From positions 17,642,001 to 17,706,000 of the forward strand of contig NC_081819.1 of NCBI RefSeq assembly GCF_030704535.1: a stretch of DNA of 64,000 bases, written 5' to 3'. Of this stretch, positions 35,901-48,134 are shown piece after piece. The stretch's first letter is position 1, and the number at the start of each line of letters is the position of its first letter. The notes beneath the pieces are model-generated. The model was not told where the DNA came from and did not search any database. It saw only the letters and a list, made by a program, of their open reading frames with translations. This DNA comes from Vitis vinifera. Taxonomy: Eukaryota > Streptophyta > Magnoliopsida > Vitales > Vitaceae. Made by a program: the position numbers and the translations under genes.

Positions 35901-38900
35901 GCATTGCACTCTTATTCAACCTTCATCCACCTCACCCAAAACTGTAACCATAACTCTTTCCTCTTATCACTTTCTTCCATTCCTAGCCCTAATCTCATGG
36001 TTGTTGCAATTGGAGCAGCCATAGTTGCCATTCATGGCAATTCCTTTGTTGTGGTTCAGTTTTCTTATTTTTTTAAGTTTTTACTTTTTTAGTCGGGATT
36101 TGATAGAGCTTAAAGCAGGTGGACAAGGGCTTGCTAGAATTGGCTATTACAGGAGTCCCATCTTTTATCTTTTTTTTTTTTTTTTTTCAAAACTAAGAAG
36201 ATGAGATTAAGGTTGGGAAGGGAAAAAAGTGATGGAGAGGAAGGGGAAAGAGTTAGGGTTAGGGTTTTGGGTGAGGTGGATGAAGGTTGAAGAAGATGGC
36301 AGTGTGGTCTTTCTACATGCCCTTTCTACTTAAAAAGAAGAAGTGGGGGTGTATATATAATCCGGTGGGGGAGTTGGAATAGAACACCCCCTTTGGATTT
36401 TTGTCTTTTGAACCTTAAGGCAAGTCGTTTCAAGTCATTTTTTTCGTTCTTCTTCTTACCCACTGTTATCTTCGGAATCTTTCCTGTTGAAAGACTGTTG
36501 GTTCAATTGAACTTTATAGACATAAATCTGAACCATTTTTGTAGATGTAAGTTTGCGGAGTGTTATCAAAGTGTAATTTCCAATATGTCACAAGCTGTAA
36601 CTTCAGTGCTCTGTGTATCTGCTCTCTTTCTCTTACAGGATTATCAATAAACATAGGTATTAGATTTGTTTCCTGATCAATTTTTTTTAACTATGACTCA
36701 TTGATTGTTATTCATAGACAGCTCCAAGGTTCAGTTGGATAGTAGTTTGGTGAATGTAAGCTTTTCTGATGATATATTATTATCGGTTCAGGATATGTGG
36801 ACACTGGATCACCCACTGTTAGCTCCAGCAGGTCATGGAAGTCCATGGAAATGGAGATCCAATCCTTGCTTGAGAAGCTACTTGATACAAATGATGCTAT
36901 GAGCCGATGTGCTGCATCTGCTGCACCTACTACTTCTGTTACTCAGAAGCTAGCAAGGCATAGAGACATACTTCATGAGTTTACCCAGGTTTGTCTTCTA
37001 GAACCTGTGATTTTAGTTGCTAGCAGTCATATTTTAAGTTACTTTACGCATATCAGAAAGTTCTGTGTCTAGGAATCAAGTAAAATTAATCTCACCTAAA
37101 TGTGTCTATGATATACTGCTCATTATTACATATATGGATTAGTTTTTCAAGATTGTAATCATTTTTTCTTTCTCCTTTTCTCTTGTTTATCAATTAAGAC
37201 ACTTTCTTTAATATAGAGAGTGTGAAATATAAAGGCTGTATGTTTGAGCATAGCATATATGCTTAATACTTTACAGCAAACATGATTGATATAATTCTCT
37301 TCCAATTTATATTTATTATGAAGAGCTGAAGGTAGCTTCTCAAAAAATGCAGTTAGAATCTACATATAAGTGTCAGGCTTTTCTGATGCAATGACACGCA
37401 TAATATAAGTATATATACTTGCATCTTTTTTTTTGCCTCTGTACAGGCAATGACTATCTCACTGTGCTCTCATCTTATCTAAATATGTATCTTTGTGGAG
37501 ATTTTTGGTATAAGAGACATAACAGTGTACGGTTAGAATCACTTGGCAATAGGGGGGCATATATCAGTTAAGAAAAAGGTAACCAAACAACCCCATTCAG
37601 GCTAGGTTGTACAAGATCAGCTACTATGAATATCCTAATAAAGTCAATTGAGAAGAGAATAGACATTTAATCAAATCTACCTAACTGTTTTGCATGGAAG
37701 ATCACAAGAATCATAATGCAATAAGGCTATAAACATCAACTTTAAAAGAACTATGTATGTCCTCCATAGCATATTAGAGGATTATATTGGTGGCACTAAC
37801 CCTTTGAACTTCTAAAGACCTAATACTGGACAGTGACCTGGCTAGATTTGAACTCAACTTGAAACTGAGTTGGTTCTAACATCTTTCCTCTGAATCTGAT
37901 TCGACCCTGATTGTATGGATCTCAAACCTGCACTGATCACAATGGAGTGGGATGCCCAATTAACTCTTCTGGTCTCAATCCAGTGATCCACACCTTGGAC
38001 TGAGCTAGTCAGAATCTGTCCTAACTTTTAATAGGCCTTAAACATGGTCTGGTGTTCTGCCTAGCCTAAAGTATTGCGTGTATAGTTATGTATTTAATTA
38101 TGCAGATGTGCTTACAGCTGAAATTAGACTTCTTTAGAAGAAAATAGGAGGGACAAATCTCTTAGATAGGTTATGTTGGCAATGGTGGTGGTGTAGTGCC
38201 AGCGAAAGCTTTGATGCCAACAATGTTAGTTCAAGAACACAAAGATAAAACAATCACACATACGGTACACGAGGTTTTAACGTGGTTCGGCCAACCATGC
38301 CTACGTCCACGGATGAGAGAGAATAATTCCACTATACAATAGAGAATATTACAGAGGATAAAACCAGATACAACTATTGGGTTCCCGAAACATCCCATGT
38401 TTCCCCACTCCTTGTATCCATACCTTACTACGAGCCCTCTCGCTCCACCAGGTACCTCCTGTTCTTCCTCACATCTCTATCCACCTCGTATAGTCTCTAT
38501 AGGCCCATCTCCATCTCATAACTTTTTCCCCTCATGACCTAGAATATTTATAGAGATATTTCCAACAACCTTCCTTATTCTATAAGGAAGTCTAATATTA
38601 CAATAATATATCAACCTAGAAATATTCTATACAATATTCTTTACAAAAAGGAATATTTACTAATTAGGAATTTGGGACAATTCCCAACAATCTCCACCTT
38701 GGACCAAATTACATGAAGTTAATCTTCAATCTCTCCATGACACAAACCTTTTTGTATCATATCACCACGAAAGAGCAATTGACTCCACCTTCAGTGAAAA
38801 TTCCTTTTGTTTTCATCTTGTGTGCTTTGTGATCTTTTACTCTTCCAGAAATCTTCAACCCAAGCTCTGATACCAATTGTAGTGCCAGCGAAAGCTTTGA

Positions 38901-41900
38901 TGCCAACAATGTTAGTTCAAGAACACAAAGATAAAACAATCACACATACGGTACACGAGGTTTTAACGTGGTTCGGCCAACCATGCCTACGTCCACGGAT
39001 GAGAGAGAATAATTCCACTATACAATAGAGAATATTACAGAGGATAAAACCAGATACAACTATTGGGTTCCCGAAACATCCCATGTTTCCCCACTCCTTG
39101 TATCCATACCTTACTACGAGCCCTCTCGCTCCACCAGGTACCTCCTGTTCTTCCTCACATCTCTATCCACCTCGTATAGTCTCTATAGGCCCATCTCCAT
39201 CTCATAACTTTTTCCCCTCATGACCTAGAATATTTATAGAGATATTTCCAACAACCTTCCTTATTCTATAAGGAAGTCTAATATTACAATAATATATCAA
39301 CCTAGAAATATTCTATACAATATTCTTTACAAAAAGGAATATTTACTAATTAGGAATTTGGGACAATTCCCAACAGGTGGCTACCTAGGGATGATATTTA
39401 GAGTTGGAGTCAAAGAAAATCTTCTAGTCCACTGGGCCTCGGGGTGCAGCTATGTTCATGAGCCTTATAATTGAGCTTTATTTTTGTCATGTTGAACCAA
39501 GGTTGGTGGGTTGGTGTGTTTCAACAAGGTTGTTATCGATTGCGAATCTCAAGTTTTGAGGAAAGCATTTGATTTGGTGATTCCCATTTTCATAATTGAT
39601 CTCCTTCTAGCAAAACAAAGCTAGTTATATTTTTGTCTTTTCATGCTTTAGTTAGGTGACAACATGAGTTATGCTCTAGTCTGTGTTAAAATATATGATC
39701 TTTGCCTGTCAAAAAAGAAAAAAATTATGCTCTGTTAATTTAGCTGCACTGCTAGTCCCAAAAGGAGACAAGGTGGGAGCTACAATCAGTTAAAATGCAG
39801 CATAGAACTCAATAAAACCATCAATTATCTATTCTTTGTCAGATTTTGAAAAATGTACTTTTGGGAAAAATGTGTTTTGCTATACGCTTTTGGAAAAAAA
39901 AATAGAAAAGTGCATGAAATCCTAATTATTTTCAGTTGAATATATTATATTTGGATTTTATAAATGTGGGTTCCTGTTTTCCATTGTTTTTTCAGAAGTG
40001 TGTACCAAAACACACTTTTCCCTATAATTTTTATTTGCATAGTTCATACAAGAATGGTTAGTTGGAAGGAAAACAATTCTGATCTATTAGATGCATATGT
40101 GGTATCATATGTAATTTTACTTTTTTTATTTTTATTTTTATTTTTTTATCTTGAAAGCATAAATCTCCAGAATGTTTCTAGGGATGGTCAGCAGTTCAGA
40201 TGACTTTCATTTTCTCATCAAATTGATTAAGCAACTCTCAAGGAAATGTCCTTTTTCAAGCAGCTACACTAATAGTATCAATCATGAGGCTCAAGCTTCC
40301 AAAGTTTCCAATTTGTTTCTGTTGTGAATCATGAAAGAAAAAGAAAAGGTTTAAGAAGAGTCTTTTGCTTTTGTAATCCACCATTTCCATATGTTCATTT
40401 TCTTCTCATTCCACTACTGATTTTTATTCTGTTAGCTGTATTTCACACTGTTCAGAACACCCCTGCTTGGCATTTGATTGACCCAACTTAAAATCTTGAA
40501 AAGCAATTTTCTTTTGCTCTGTTAGCAGATTTTAAGAGGCTTTAGAATTGGTGTTCTTATTTCTTTGCATGGTGTTTCTAGGTCATACTGACACTGATAT
40601 GGTAGTCTAATGCATCTTTTTTTAGGTTTTCTAACTGACTGATTAGACACTCTCAACTGTACCCTGCTGCTTGCATCCTTGGCATAACCATTTTAGCGCT
40701 AGAATAGGCATTTTATCACTGTGTAATGAATTGCTTTATGTCAGCTATTCCTTTGAAATAAATGCTCTAGATTTCTGTAGGAATTTAGACGGATCAAGGG
40801 AAACATGAACTCAATGAGGGAACATGCAGAGCTTCTGAGTTCTGTCAGGGATGATATCAGTGAATACAAGGTGATCAAGATTAAAATGGAAAATTATATT
40901 GTCATACTGTTATTATATAGTTATATTTTCTCAATACTTGGTCAATTTTATCCTCCTTCCTTGCAGGCATCTGGGAGTATGTCACCTAGAATGCAGTTAC
41001 TACGAGAGAGGGCTGCTATCCATGGAAGCATATCCCATGTAAGACTTAAATGCTGCTCCTCTTTGCTCCTTAAATACGTCAGCAAGAAAAGTTCCCCTGG
41101 GATTTCTTCGTCTCCTTCTTCTCAGTTTCATATGACATAATGGAATAGGAAATTAGGATTTTGAGATGGTGAGTATCAATACAAGAGAAGATAAAAGGAG
41201 AAATAACTACATTTGTTTGAAGCTTAGAGGTAACACCAATTGAGAATAAGATGAAAGAAGTTGCCTAGGATGGTTATATCTCAATTGGTGAACGAAATTG
41301 CCTAGGATGGTTGTGTCATGTGCAACAAAGACTAATTACTGCACTATTAACCTTTTTATCTTTCTTTTCTGGCTATCAAAAAATTAGTGAACTAATTGAA
41401 ATTGCTACAAAGACCATGATAGGTTAAAAATGACATGTAGTGAGGAAAAAACACAATCACCAGTGATTTACCAGATAATATGGGTTTAGATAAAGTTGAA
41501 TTACAGAAAAGGTTCATGCAGCCAACACTGTGCTGGCAGGATATAAGTATTTGTTGAAACCTAATGGACAATGGAGTAAAGTTATTTTGCAGTTCTTGTA
41601 TGATGATGTGTTGAGGTACTGGATTTTTACATAATTTTTTTTTGAAAATTTCCAAGTAGTTGCATGAACTTGGCTTCATTTGACTTTGAGTAGGGTGCCC
41701 AAATTGAATTAAAATTGATCTGGTCCAGAAAAAAATTGTTTTAAATCTGGAAAATTGGCTCTTAAATGGTTGCCAAAAATTGCTTATTGCTAGTTCCACT
41801 TCTTTCACCAATCTTTTAGTTAGCAAATATAAAATTATATACATCTTTTTACCCTAGGAGAGTTATTTTTAGAGTGGTTGTATTGCTATTTATATATATT

Positions 41901-43126
41901 GTCTCTTGACATTCTTTGGAAGAGCTAACTCCCTATTTTACATATCTATGATCTAGTTGCAATGACATAGAGATCTTATACATGGTCTCTACCAAGAATT
42001 TTGTCCGTTTATTTTTTTATTCTTCAAAACCTTGGCTCTTAAAAGTGAACTCTCTTACACAATCTGTCAGAGAAAATTAGGCTTTTTTCCCCTTATTTTT
42101 GCTGGATTTATAGAACACAAGGCTAACTCAGAAAACCTCTTGGATTAACCATCAACCATCCACTGTCTTGATTATCAGGCCATGTGATGGTCGTGTTGTT
42201 TGTAAAGTTATTTCTTGCAAGGGCAATAATATTTTTGTGAAAAGTTCAAGTGAATCCATTATTATTTGTATTCTTAGATCATATGAAGTTCTTAATCATT
42301 TGTGTAGAGGTGAAATTTTGAGATGATTGTGCTCTCCCTCTCAATACGCACACTCATATTCTATCACGCTTATGTTGGTGGATGTAATAGGTTAATCTAT
42401 CACTGCAATAACCTTGTCATGATAGTCTATTTGTCATTGGCTACAAAAACAAAGCCACTTAGGGAATGCTTGAAGCACAACATCAGTTTGTGGGTGGTCC
42501 ATTTCACACTGAATTTCCTTTTGTAGAGCTGGATTTACTAGCTTTATTATTATTATTATTATTATGTTGTTGTTGTTGTTGTTTTGTTCTTTTTTTTTTT
42601 TTTTTTTTTTTTTTGTGAGGGTTACTTGTAAGGATATCTAGCAATACAACCTTCTAAAATAAGGTCAACCTTGAGAGCTCTATGAATACCATTGCAGCAA
42701 CAGCATGTTGGTGTGTGGCTAGAAACTGACTTTTAACTAATAAGATATTTGCTATCCTCTTTTATCCAAAAGCTGAAAATCTTTTTCCACGTGGTGATGT
42801 TGGGTTCACTTTTGTGCAGATAGATGATGTGATTAGTCAAGCTCAAACGACAAGGGCTGCCTTGAACTCTCAAAGAACTTTGTTTGGGGATTTTCAAGGG
42901 AAAGTGAAACTATTAAGTGACAAGTTCCCTATAATCCGTGGCCTGCTTGGTATATTACTGAAGTCATCTGTGGTACTGAAATCAATCTTCTTAAGTTCCT
43001 TCATTAATCTTGCACATCATGTTTGCAGGTTCAATCAGGAGGCGGCGATCAAGAGATACTCTCATTCTCTCTGCAGTGATCGCGGCTTGTACGTTGTTCT
43101 TGATTATCTATTGGCTTTCAAAATGA
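32915..43126 (+). CDS. GOS12: Golgi Qb-SNARE GOS12 (Golgi SNAP receptor complex member 1-2)
   Basis: Membrane fusion protein of intra-Golgi and ER-Golgi traffic. Six exons: 32915-33047, 36792-36988, 40781-40870, 40967-41038, 42820-42949, 43029-43126, all GT-AG, total 720 nt and 239 aa, the same length I recall for Arabidopsis GOS12 (At2g45200). The N-terminus has LDLQESGWEELRKEARKIEG. Residues about 20-125 form the helical N-terminal region. The SNARE motif is in about 145-210 (IDDVISQAQTTRAALNSQR, DKFPIIRGLLG). The tail anchor follows a basic RRRRSR stretch (TLILSAVIAACTLFLIIYW, ending LSK). The start is the first ATG of an ATGATG pair; the second is equally possible. Intron 1 (3.7 kb) holds an inverted repeat and intron 2 (3.8 kb) a TRIM insertion; both are outside the coding exons. 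Intron 5 has TTA/TTG/T arrays (42541-42615). Confidence 0.97.
35829..36356. repeat. Inverted repeat in GOS12 intron 1
   Basis: Left arm about 35829-36000 and right arm about 36198-36356 are diverged inverse copies. Shared words include TTCAACCTTCATCCACCTCA, CCCAAAAC, CTAATCTCAT and TACA(T/C)CCCCAC. The loop is about 200 bp and includes a T run. No coding function recognised. Confidence 0.85.
38192..38689 (-). repeat. TRIM 3' LTR (element orientation)
   Basis: 498 bp, TGTAGTGCC...CCCAACA on the plus strand. It is preceded by the target duplication GGTGG. Confidence 0.95.
38864..38875 (-). other. TRIM primer-binding site
   Basis: TGGTATCAGAGC on the minus strand, complementary to the 3' end of plant initiator tRNA-Met. 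It fixes the element's orientation. Confidence 0.92.
38878..39375 (-). repeat. TRIM 5' LTR (element orientation)
   Basis: 498 bp, by eye identical to 38192-38689. It is followed by the target duplication GGTGG. Confidence 0.95.
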
Positions 43127-46100
43127 CCAGACATGCAATTTATTGTTTTGGAACTATAACAATTGTGCTTTCCTAGGGAATTTTGCTTCTGTAGTTTTGT
43201 GATAACAAATCAAGCTCACTGTTTTAACACTTGGTGATACCCTTTTGTGGTGCCATCATTCAACAAATTTCTTTCTGTTTCATAAGCATTTACTCTTCTA
43301 AACTCCTCAATCATGTATACTGACATTGTACCAGAAAATGGTTTGAGGGAGAAAAAAGAAGACAGTGATCTGCAAGTGGAACACTGAAACTGAGACAGTG
43401 TTTCACTACCATATCTCTTATGGCTACGGCTATCCGCCCCACCCCCGGACCAGCCTGATCCTCCTTGCTCTCTAGCTCTACCGTGTCACAGGGGGTGCTA
43501 AAAAAACTAGGTTAATGATTGGCATGTGAGACATTTACTGTGTTGGTGGTACATGTGGGTGATAGGTACTTAACTTGCTGTTATGTCACTTTTGCCATGT
43601 CTTCTACTCTTGTCCCTGTCTGTGGTCCTAGATGGTGGGTGTGCCCATGGTACACAACCAAACCTTCACTTTTCTGAATGGGCTTCATCTTCTTTTTTGT
43701 TCCTCACTGAAACATGTCTCCATAGTAAACTTTCCTTCATTAGCTTTTCATCCAATCATCCTTCACAACTCAGTTTGGTAATAGGTCCCCAGGAGCTTGT
43801 TTTGAAATTTGAAGTGGTTGGCTTCAAATCTTTTCAGGTTTGCATGATCTGAAATGCTAAAAGAGTCAACCATAGGGACAGTTTATAGGCCAAACCCTGA
43901 TAGCTCTGCACAGGGAGAGATGCTTTAGGCTTTGTAAAGTTAATATGATTCTTTGGCCAACTTCCCTTTGTCTTCTACTTCTTTGGCATCACATCATAAT
44001 CCTTGCTGATAACTAGTATTTTATTAATCTACCATTTTAGTTCCATTCATTAATAAAAAGATTGCAAATTTGAGAAATATTGATAGTTGGATTCTACGGA
44101 AATATGGATGACAAATCAAAATTTCTTTTTTTGAGATGGAAATTAATCAAATTTTATAAAAATATTATTTTTTTAATAAATAATAAAATAAGTAATGTAT
44201 ATATTTATTTATAAGATAAAATTTGTGACATTAAGAAATAATATGTAAAACTAAAAACATATTTAATACTAAATGATGTTGAAAAGATTATCATTGATGA
44301 TTTTTATATTTTTAATGGGTAGTTTAATGGAATTTGAAAGTAAGATAATTAAAATTTATTTATTTATTATTTTTGTAATATAAATTTTATAAAATATTTG
44401 GTTTTTTACCTGGATAAAAAACTAGTATTAATACTAGTATTTATGACGGGATAAATTAAGTTTTATCAATTTTTGTGTGGTAATAATGTATGAACAATAA
44501 TTAGTTTGGTGGTAAACCGCTCTTACATGATAATTTGATTTAGGGGTTATGTTTATGTCGTGTCCAAGCCTAAGTATCCTACTATATAACTCAACCAAAA
44601 CCCGAAACTACTAATAATAGTATAAAAAACATAAATCTAAATACTACTTAATTATTTAACCCATAACATGTTGTGTAAACTATTTAACCAATTTAATAAT
44701 AATTTTTTCCTATTTAATAATTAGATTGAGTTAGATATTTTATTTATCTATATGATTAATGTTTCAACTAATATTTTATGATTCAATTGATCTTTTATTT
44801 AAAAGCAAATTTAAAATGAGTTATATGTTAAATAGTTTTAAAATATTAAATTAATAACGTGATTATTAGATGAGTTATTTCGAATCAAATTTATGTTATG
44901 CAGGTTGATTTAAAAATTACCTATTTATTAAATGAGTTATATAGGTTGACATGAATATGACCTAAAACTATTTATACTCAATTCAAACTTGTGAAAAACA
45001 TGTTGAATTCATATCGTGTTGATGAATCGTTTCATCACTTCTATCGCTACGCTATGCACTTAAACCCTACCTCTTTTTTCTATCTTCCTTTCCTCCTTAT
45101 TCCTTTACCTCTCTTGTCTCCCTTTTGTCTTTTTCCTAATAGGAGAAAAAGGAGAGTTAAGGTTACGGACCTAGGGTTACCATGGAAGCTGAGAATGAAG
45201 AGGATGACGACATCTTTAACCTTTCACACTTGAGTGTTTTTTTTCTTTCAAAATTTTAATTAAAAAAATTAGGAATAAAAAGAGATTTGGTAAGGGAATT
45301 TAACAATTCTCTTTACAGATTTGATCACGAAAAATAACTAAATTAAGCATGTGATGATTTTTTATAATTTATCAAATTATTTAAAAACTTTTTAACAAAA
45401 TATAAGAATTAGGTTTTTGTCCAAACTTTTTATATAAAAAATATTAAAATATCAAATCGATGCTTATAGAACTTTGAATCTACATCATTAAAAATATGTA
45501 GGAAAATTTTAATAATTGAATAAAGATATAAATATGCATAATCATATCAATATGTAGAACATGATACAAGACTTTATATATAATAAAAATAAATAAAATT
45601 TAGATACAAAATAATAAAATACAACTTACCTTTAAAGTCATTTTTTCTATGGGTGATGAAGAAATACATTTTGAATAAGTTTGATAATAATTTTGATAAA
45701 TGTTTTTAATTTTTTTATATTTAAAACTTTTTATAAAAATAAAATAAAAAATTCTAAGGGCTAAAAGGACTATTTTCAAAGGCTGAAAAAGGTTGGAAAC
45801 CTTTCCAAAAAAATATTCTCACTTTTGTTAATGACCATTTTTTAAATTGTGAAGGCAGTGGAGGACGGGGAGGGGATAGAGATTGATAGCTGACCTACCC
45901 TTCCCAACCGCACCGTACGGATGTACCATCCTCTTTCATTTTTAGCTTTTCTGGAGGGGTGGTACCTCAGCACAGCCACTGCACTACGTCCTACCTATTC
46001 TCTTCTCTCAGATTAAAGTCTGTGTGTTTCACTTTCCACACCCTCATTCATTATCATCCCTTCCACCTTTCTCGATTTCTACCCTTTTCTCCATCTCTTC

Positions 46101-47715
46101 TATCATCTTTCTCTGCAGAATTGAATTAGACTTTTTCTAATAATGGCCATGATGTCTCTTTACAAAGACCCTCTCCCTCCTCGTTTGTCTTCTCTGCAAA
46201 TCCATACTTGTTCATTACTCATATTTTTCTTTCCTTTTTCCTTAATGGGCAAGAAAAAGAATTCTATTTTGGTCATCCATACACAAAGTTAGGAATTAAG
46301 AGACTTGACAGTTGTTTTGGATCTTTCCATTGTTAACATGTCCAATTGAGGTTTGTTAATTGTTAATGCACTTTGTGTTGTGGTTACATAATTGTTTTGA
46401 TAAATATCAATTTTTGTTACAATTTTTTTATAATATGGATTAAATTTGATGACAAAATATCAATAAATTTTATTTATTTTTTATGGATTTGAAGACAAAA
46501 TATCACCTTTAATCATAAAATTTAGTTTTTATTGCTAAAAATATGAGGAGGGTTTCCTATGTAATCTAGGACATTATGCTATAAACTTAGCATGAGATTA
46601 TTCATAACAAAATATTACATTTTAGTTCCCAATTTCCTTTCAAGGGAAACTTTACTTTTTCCAATAAATTTCATGGCAAAATGCTTTCAATAAAAGATAT
46701 GAAATATTTGATATTTTACCACAAAATTTTAAGTTCATGGTTAATACCAATCCCTTGTGACAAATTTATTTATTGCAAGAAGTACAAGTTAAAAGGGTGT
46801 TTATTTTATTTTTATCTTTTTATTGAAAAAAAATTTACATTCACATTTTAGATTATTTATTACTTTTTCATGGTTTATTATAAATTTTGATTAAATAAAA
46901 AAACTAAAATATTTGTTTTTTTCTAATTAGAAAAAATAACATGTTTGTTTTTCTTTATTTCTTAATGTTTAATAAAAATAAAATATTACAAAAATAAATA
47001 GCTTAATACTTAATATTATTAAGCATTATTTAGTATTAAGTTCTATTTAGAATTAAGTTAAAAAAAATATCACCGGTGTATGTTTTGATGTATTTTCAAT
47101 ATTATCTAAAACATAGGAATTTTTTTAAAAAAAGTAGATATTAATAAAAAAACACCTTTTAACATTGTTAAATTTTTGTTTTTTTTTTTATAAAAAAAAT
47201 TCACTTCCTCAGCTCTTTAAAATTTTGAAAAAGAGTTTTTAAGAAAAGAAAGTATTTTTAAAAAAAAAAAAATTTTTATAAGAATTCTTATGTTCAATTT
47301 CAAAAAATATTTTTTGAGAACTATTTTTGAAAATGTTCCCAAACAAGCCCTTAACTTTTTGTTCATGATGTATGCAATTTTTTTTCCAATTTAAATTTTT
47401 TTATTCCAATTTACACAATTACCATATTTTTTTACTTGAAATTTCAATTTTCCTTATATTTCAATTTACATAACTATAATTTTTATTTTTATTTTAAGAT
47501 GGTAAAGAAAATCCAAATAAAAGTTTAGTTTATTACTTCTATGAACATTACCTGGCTTTTAGATGATATGATAAAAGTCTCTTTTAAAAAGTGGTGGGTG
47601 GCATGATGATTAAAATGCCTTCCACTGTAATTGGAATGGTTATGGGATAGCATGATGGCTTTGGAAATAAATCTAAATCCAAAACTTAAAAAAAAAATTG
47701 TAAAATAAGTTGTAA
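43127..47715. other. GOS12 3' flank and intergenic DNA
   Basis: First few hundred bases probably include the GOS12 3' UTR. A higher-complexity, pyrimidine-rich patch at 45850-46260 has no recognised gene. The rest is AT-rich. Confidence 0.6.
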
Positions 47716-48134
47716 GGGAGTGTTTGATAAAACTTAATATCTATTACTTAATAACTTAAGTTGACTTCAAGCAAAATTATATTTTAGTTGTTAACTTAAA
47801 ATTTATTATTTAATTAATTCTTACTTGAAGTATTAAGTATTAAGGTTGTTTAATTAATTATCATAAATTATAATTCCGGTAAAGAAGATTGAGTGATAGT
47901 GAAGGTTGTAGAATAGTAAAGGAGATAGTAAAGTTAGACCAAATTGAGTAAAAAAGTAAAATGGAGATGTAGGCTTAAAAAAAAGTTAATTATTTAATTT
48001 TACTTATTACTTAAAGTTATTTTTTACTTTAAAGCATATCATTAAATTATTGGATAAAATATATTTAATTTGTTTAATGACTTAAATTAAGTTATTAAAT
48101 CACTTTAAGTTATTAAATTGGTTTATCTAACACC
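47716..48134. mobile_element. Tourist-like (PIF/Harbinger) MITE, about 419 bp
   Basis: Ends GGGAGTGTTTGATAAA and, inverted, GGTGTTAGATAAACC, continuing inward with inverted ACTTAATAA-type motifs. A TAA trinucleotide flanks the left end (47713-47715) and another lies just after the right end, as expected for PIF/Harbinger MITEs. Non-coding. Confidence 0.65.

Larger units (their letters stand above)
38192..39375 (-). mobile_element. TRIM retroelement with intact LTRs in GOS12 intron 2
   Basis: Two 498-bp direct repeats, 38192-38689 and 38878-39375, flank only 188 bp. I see no difference between them. Ends are TG...CA, and a perfect 5-bp target duplication GGTGG lies at 38187-38191 and 39376-39380. 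On the minus strand a primer-binding site TGGTATCAGAGC (38875-38864), matching initiator tRNA-Met, sits two bases inside the right LTR, and a purine-rich AAGGTGGAGA tract precedes the left LTR. The element is therefore antisense to GOS12. It encodes nothing and must be mobilised in trans. Identical LTRs imply a very recent insertion. Confidence 0.97.

Noticed and set aside
36250-36275. TTAGGGTTAGGGTTTTGGG, telomere-like repeat
   Set aside because: Only two to three irregular units, part of the intron 1 inverted repeat; not a telomeric array.
38807-39028. 73-codon frame in the TRIM element
   Set aside because: It crosses the internal region and LTR with no family similarity; TRIM elements do not code.
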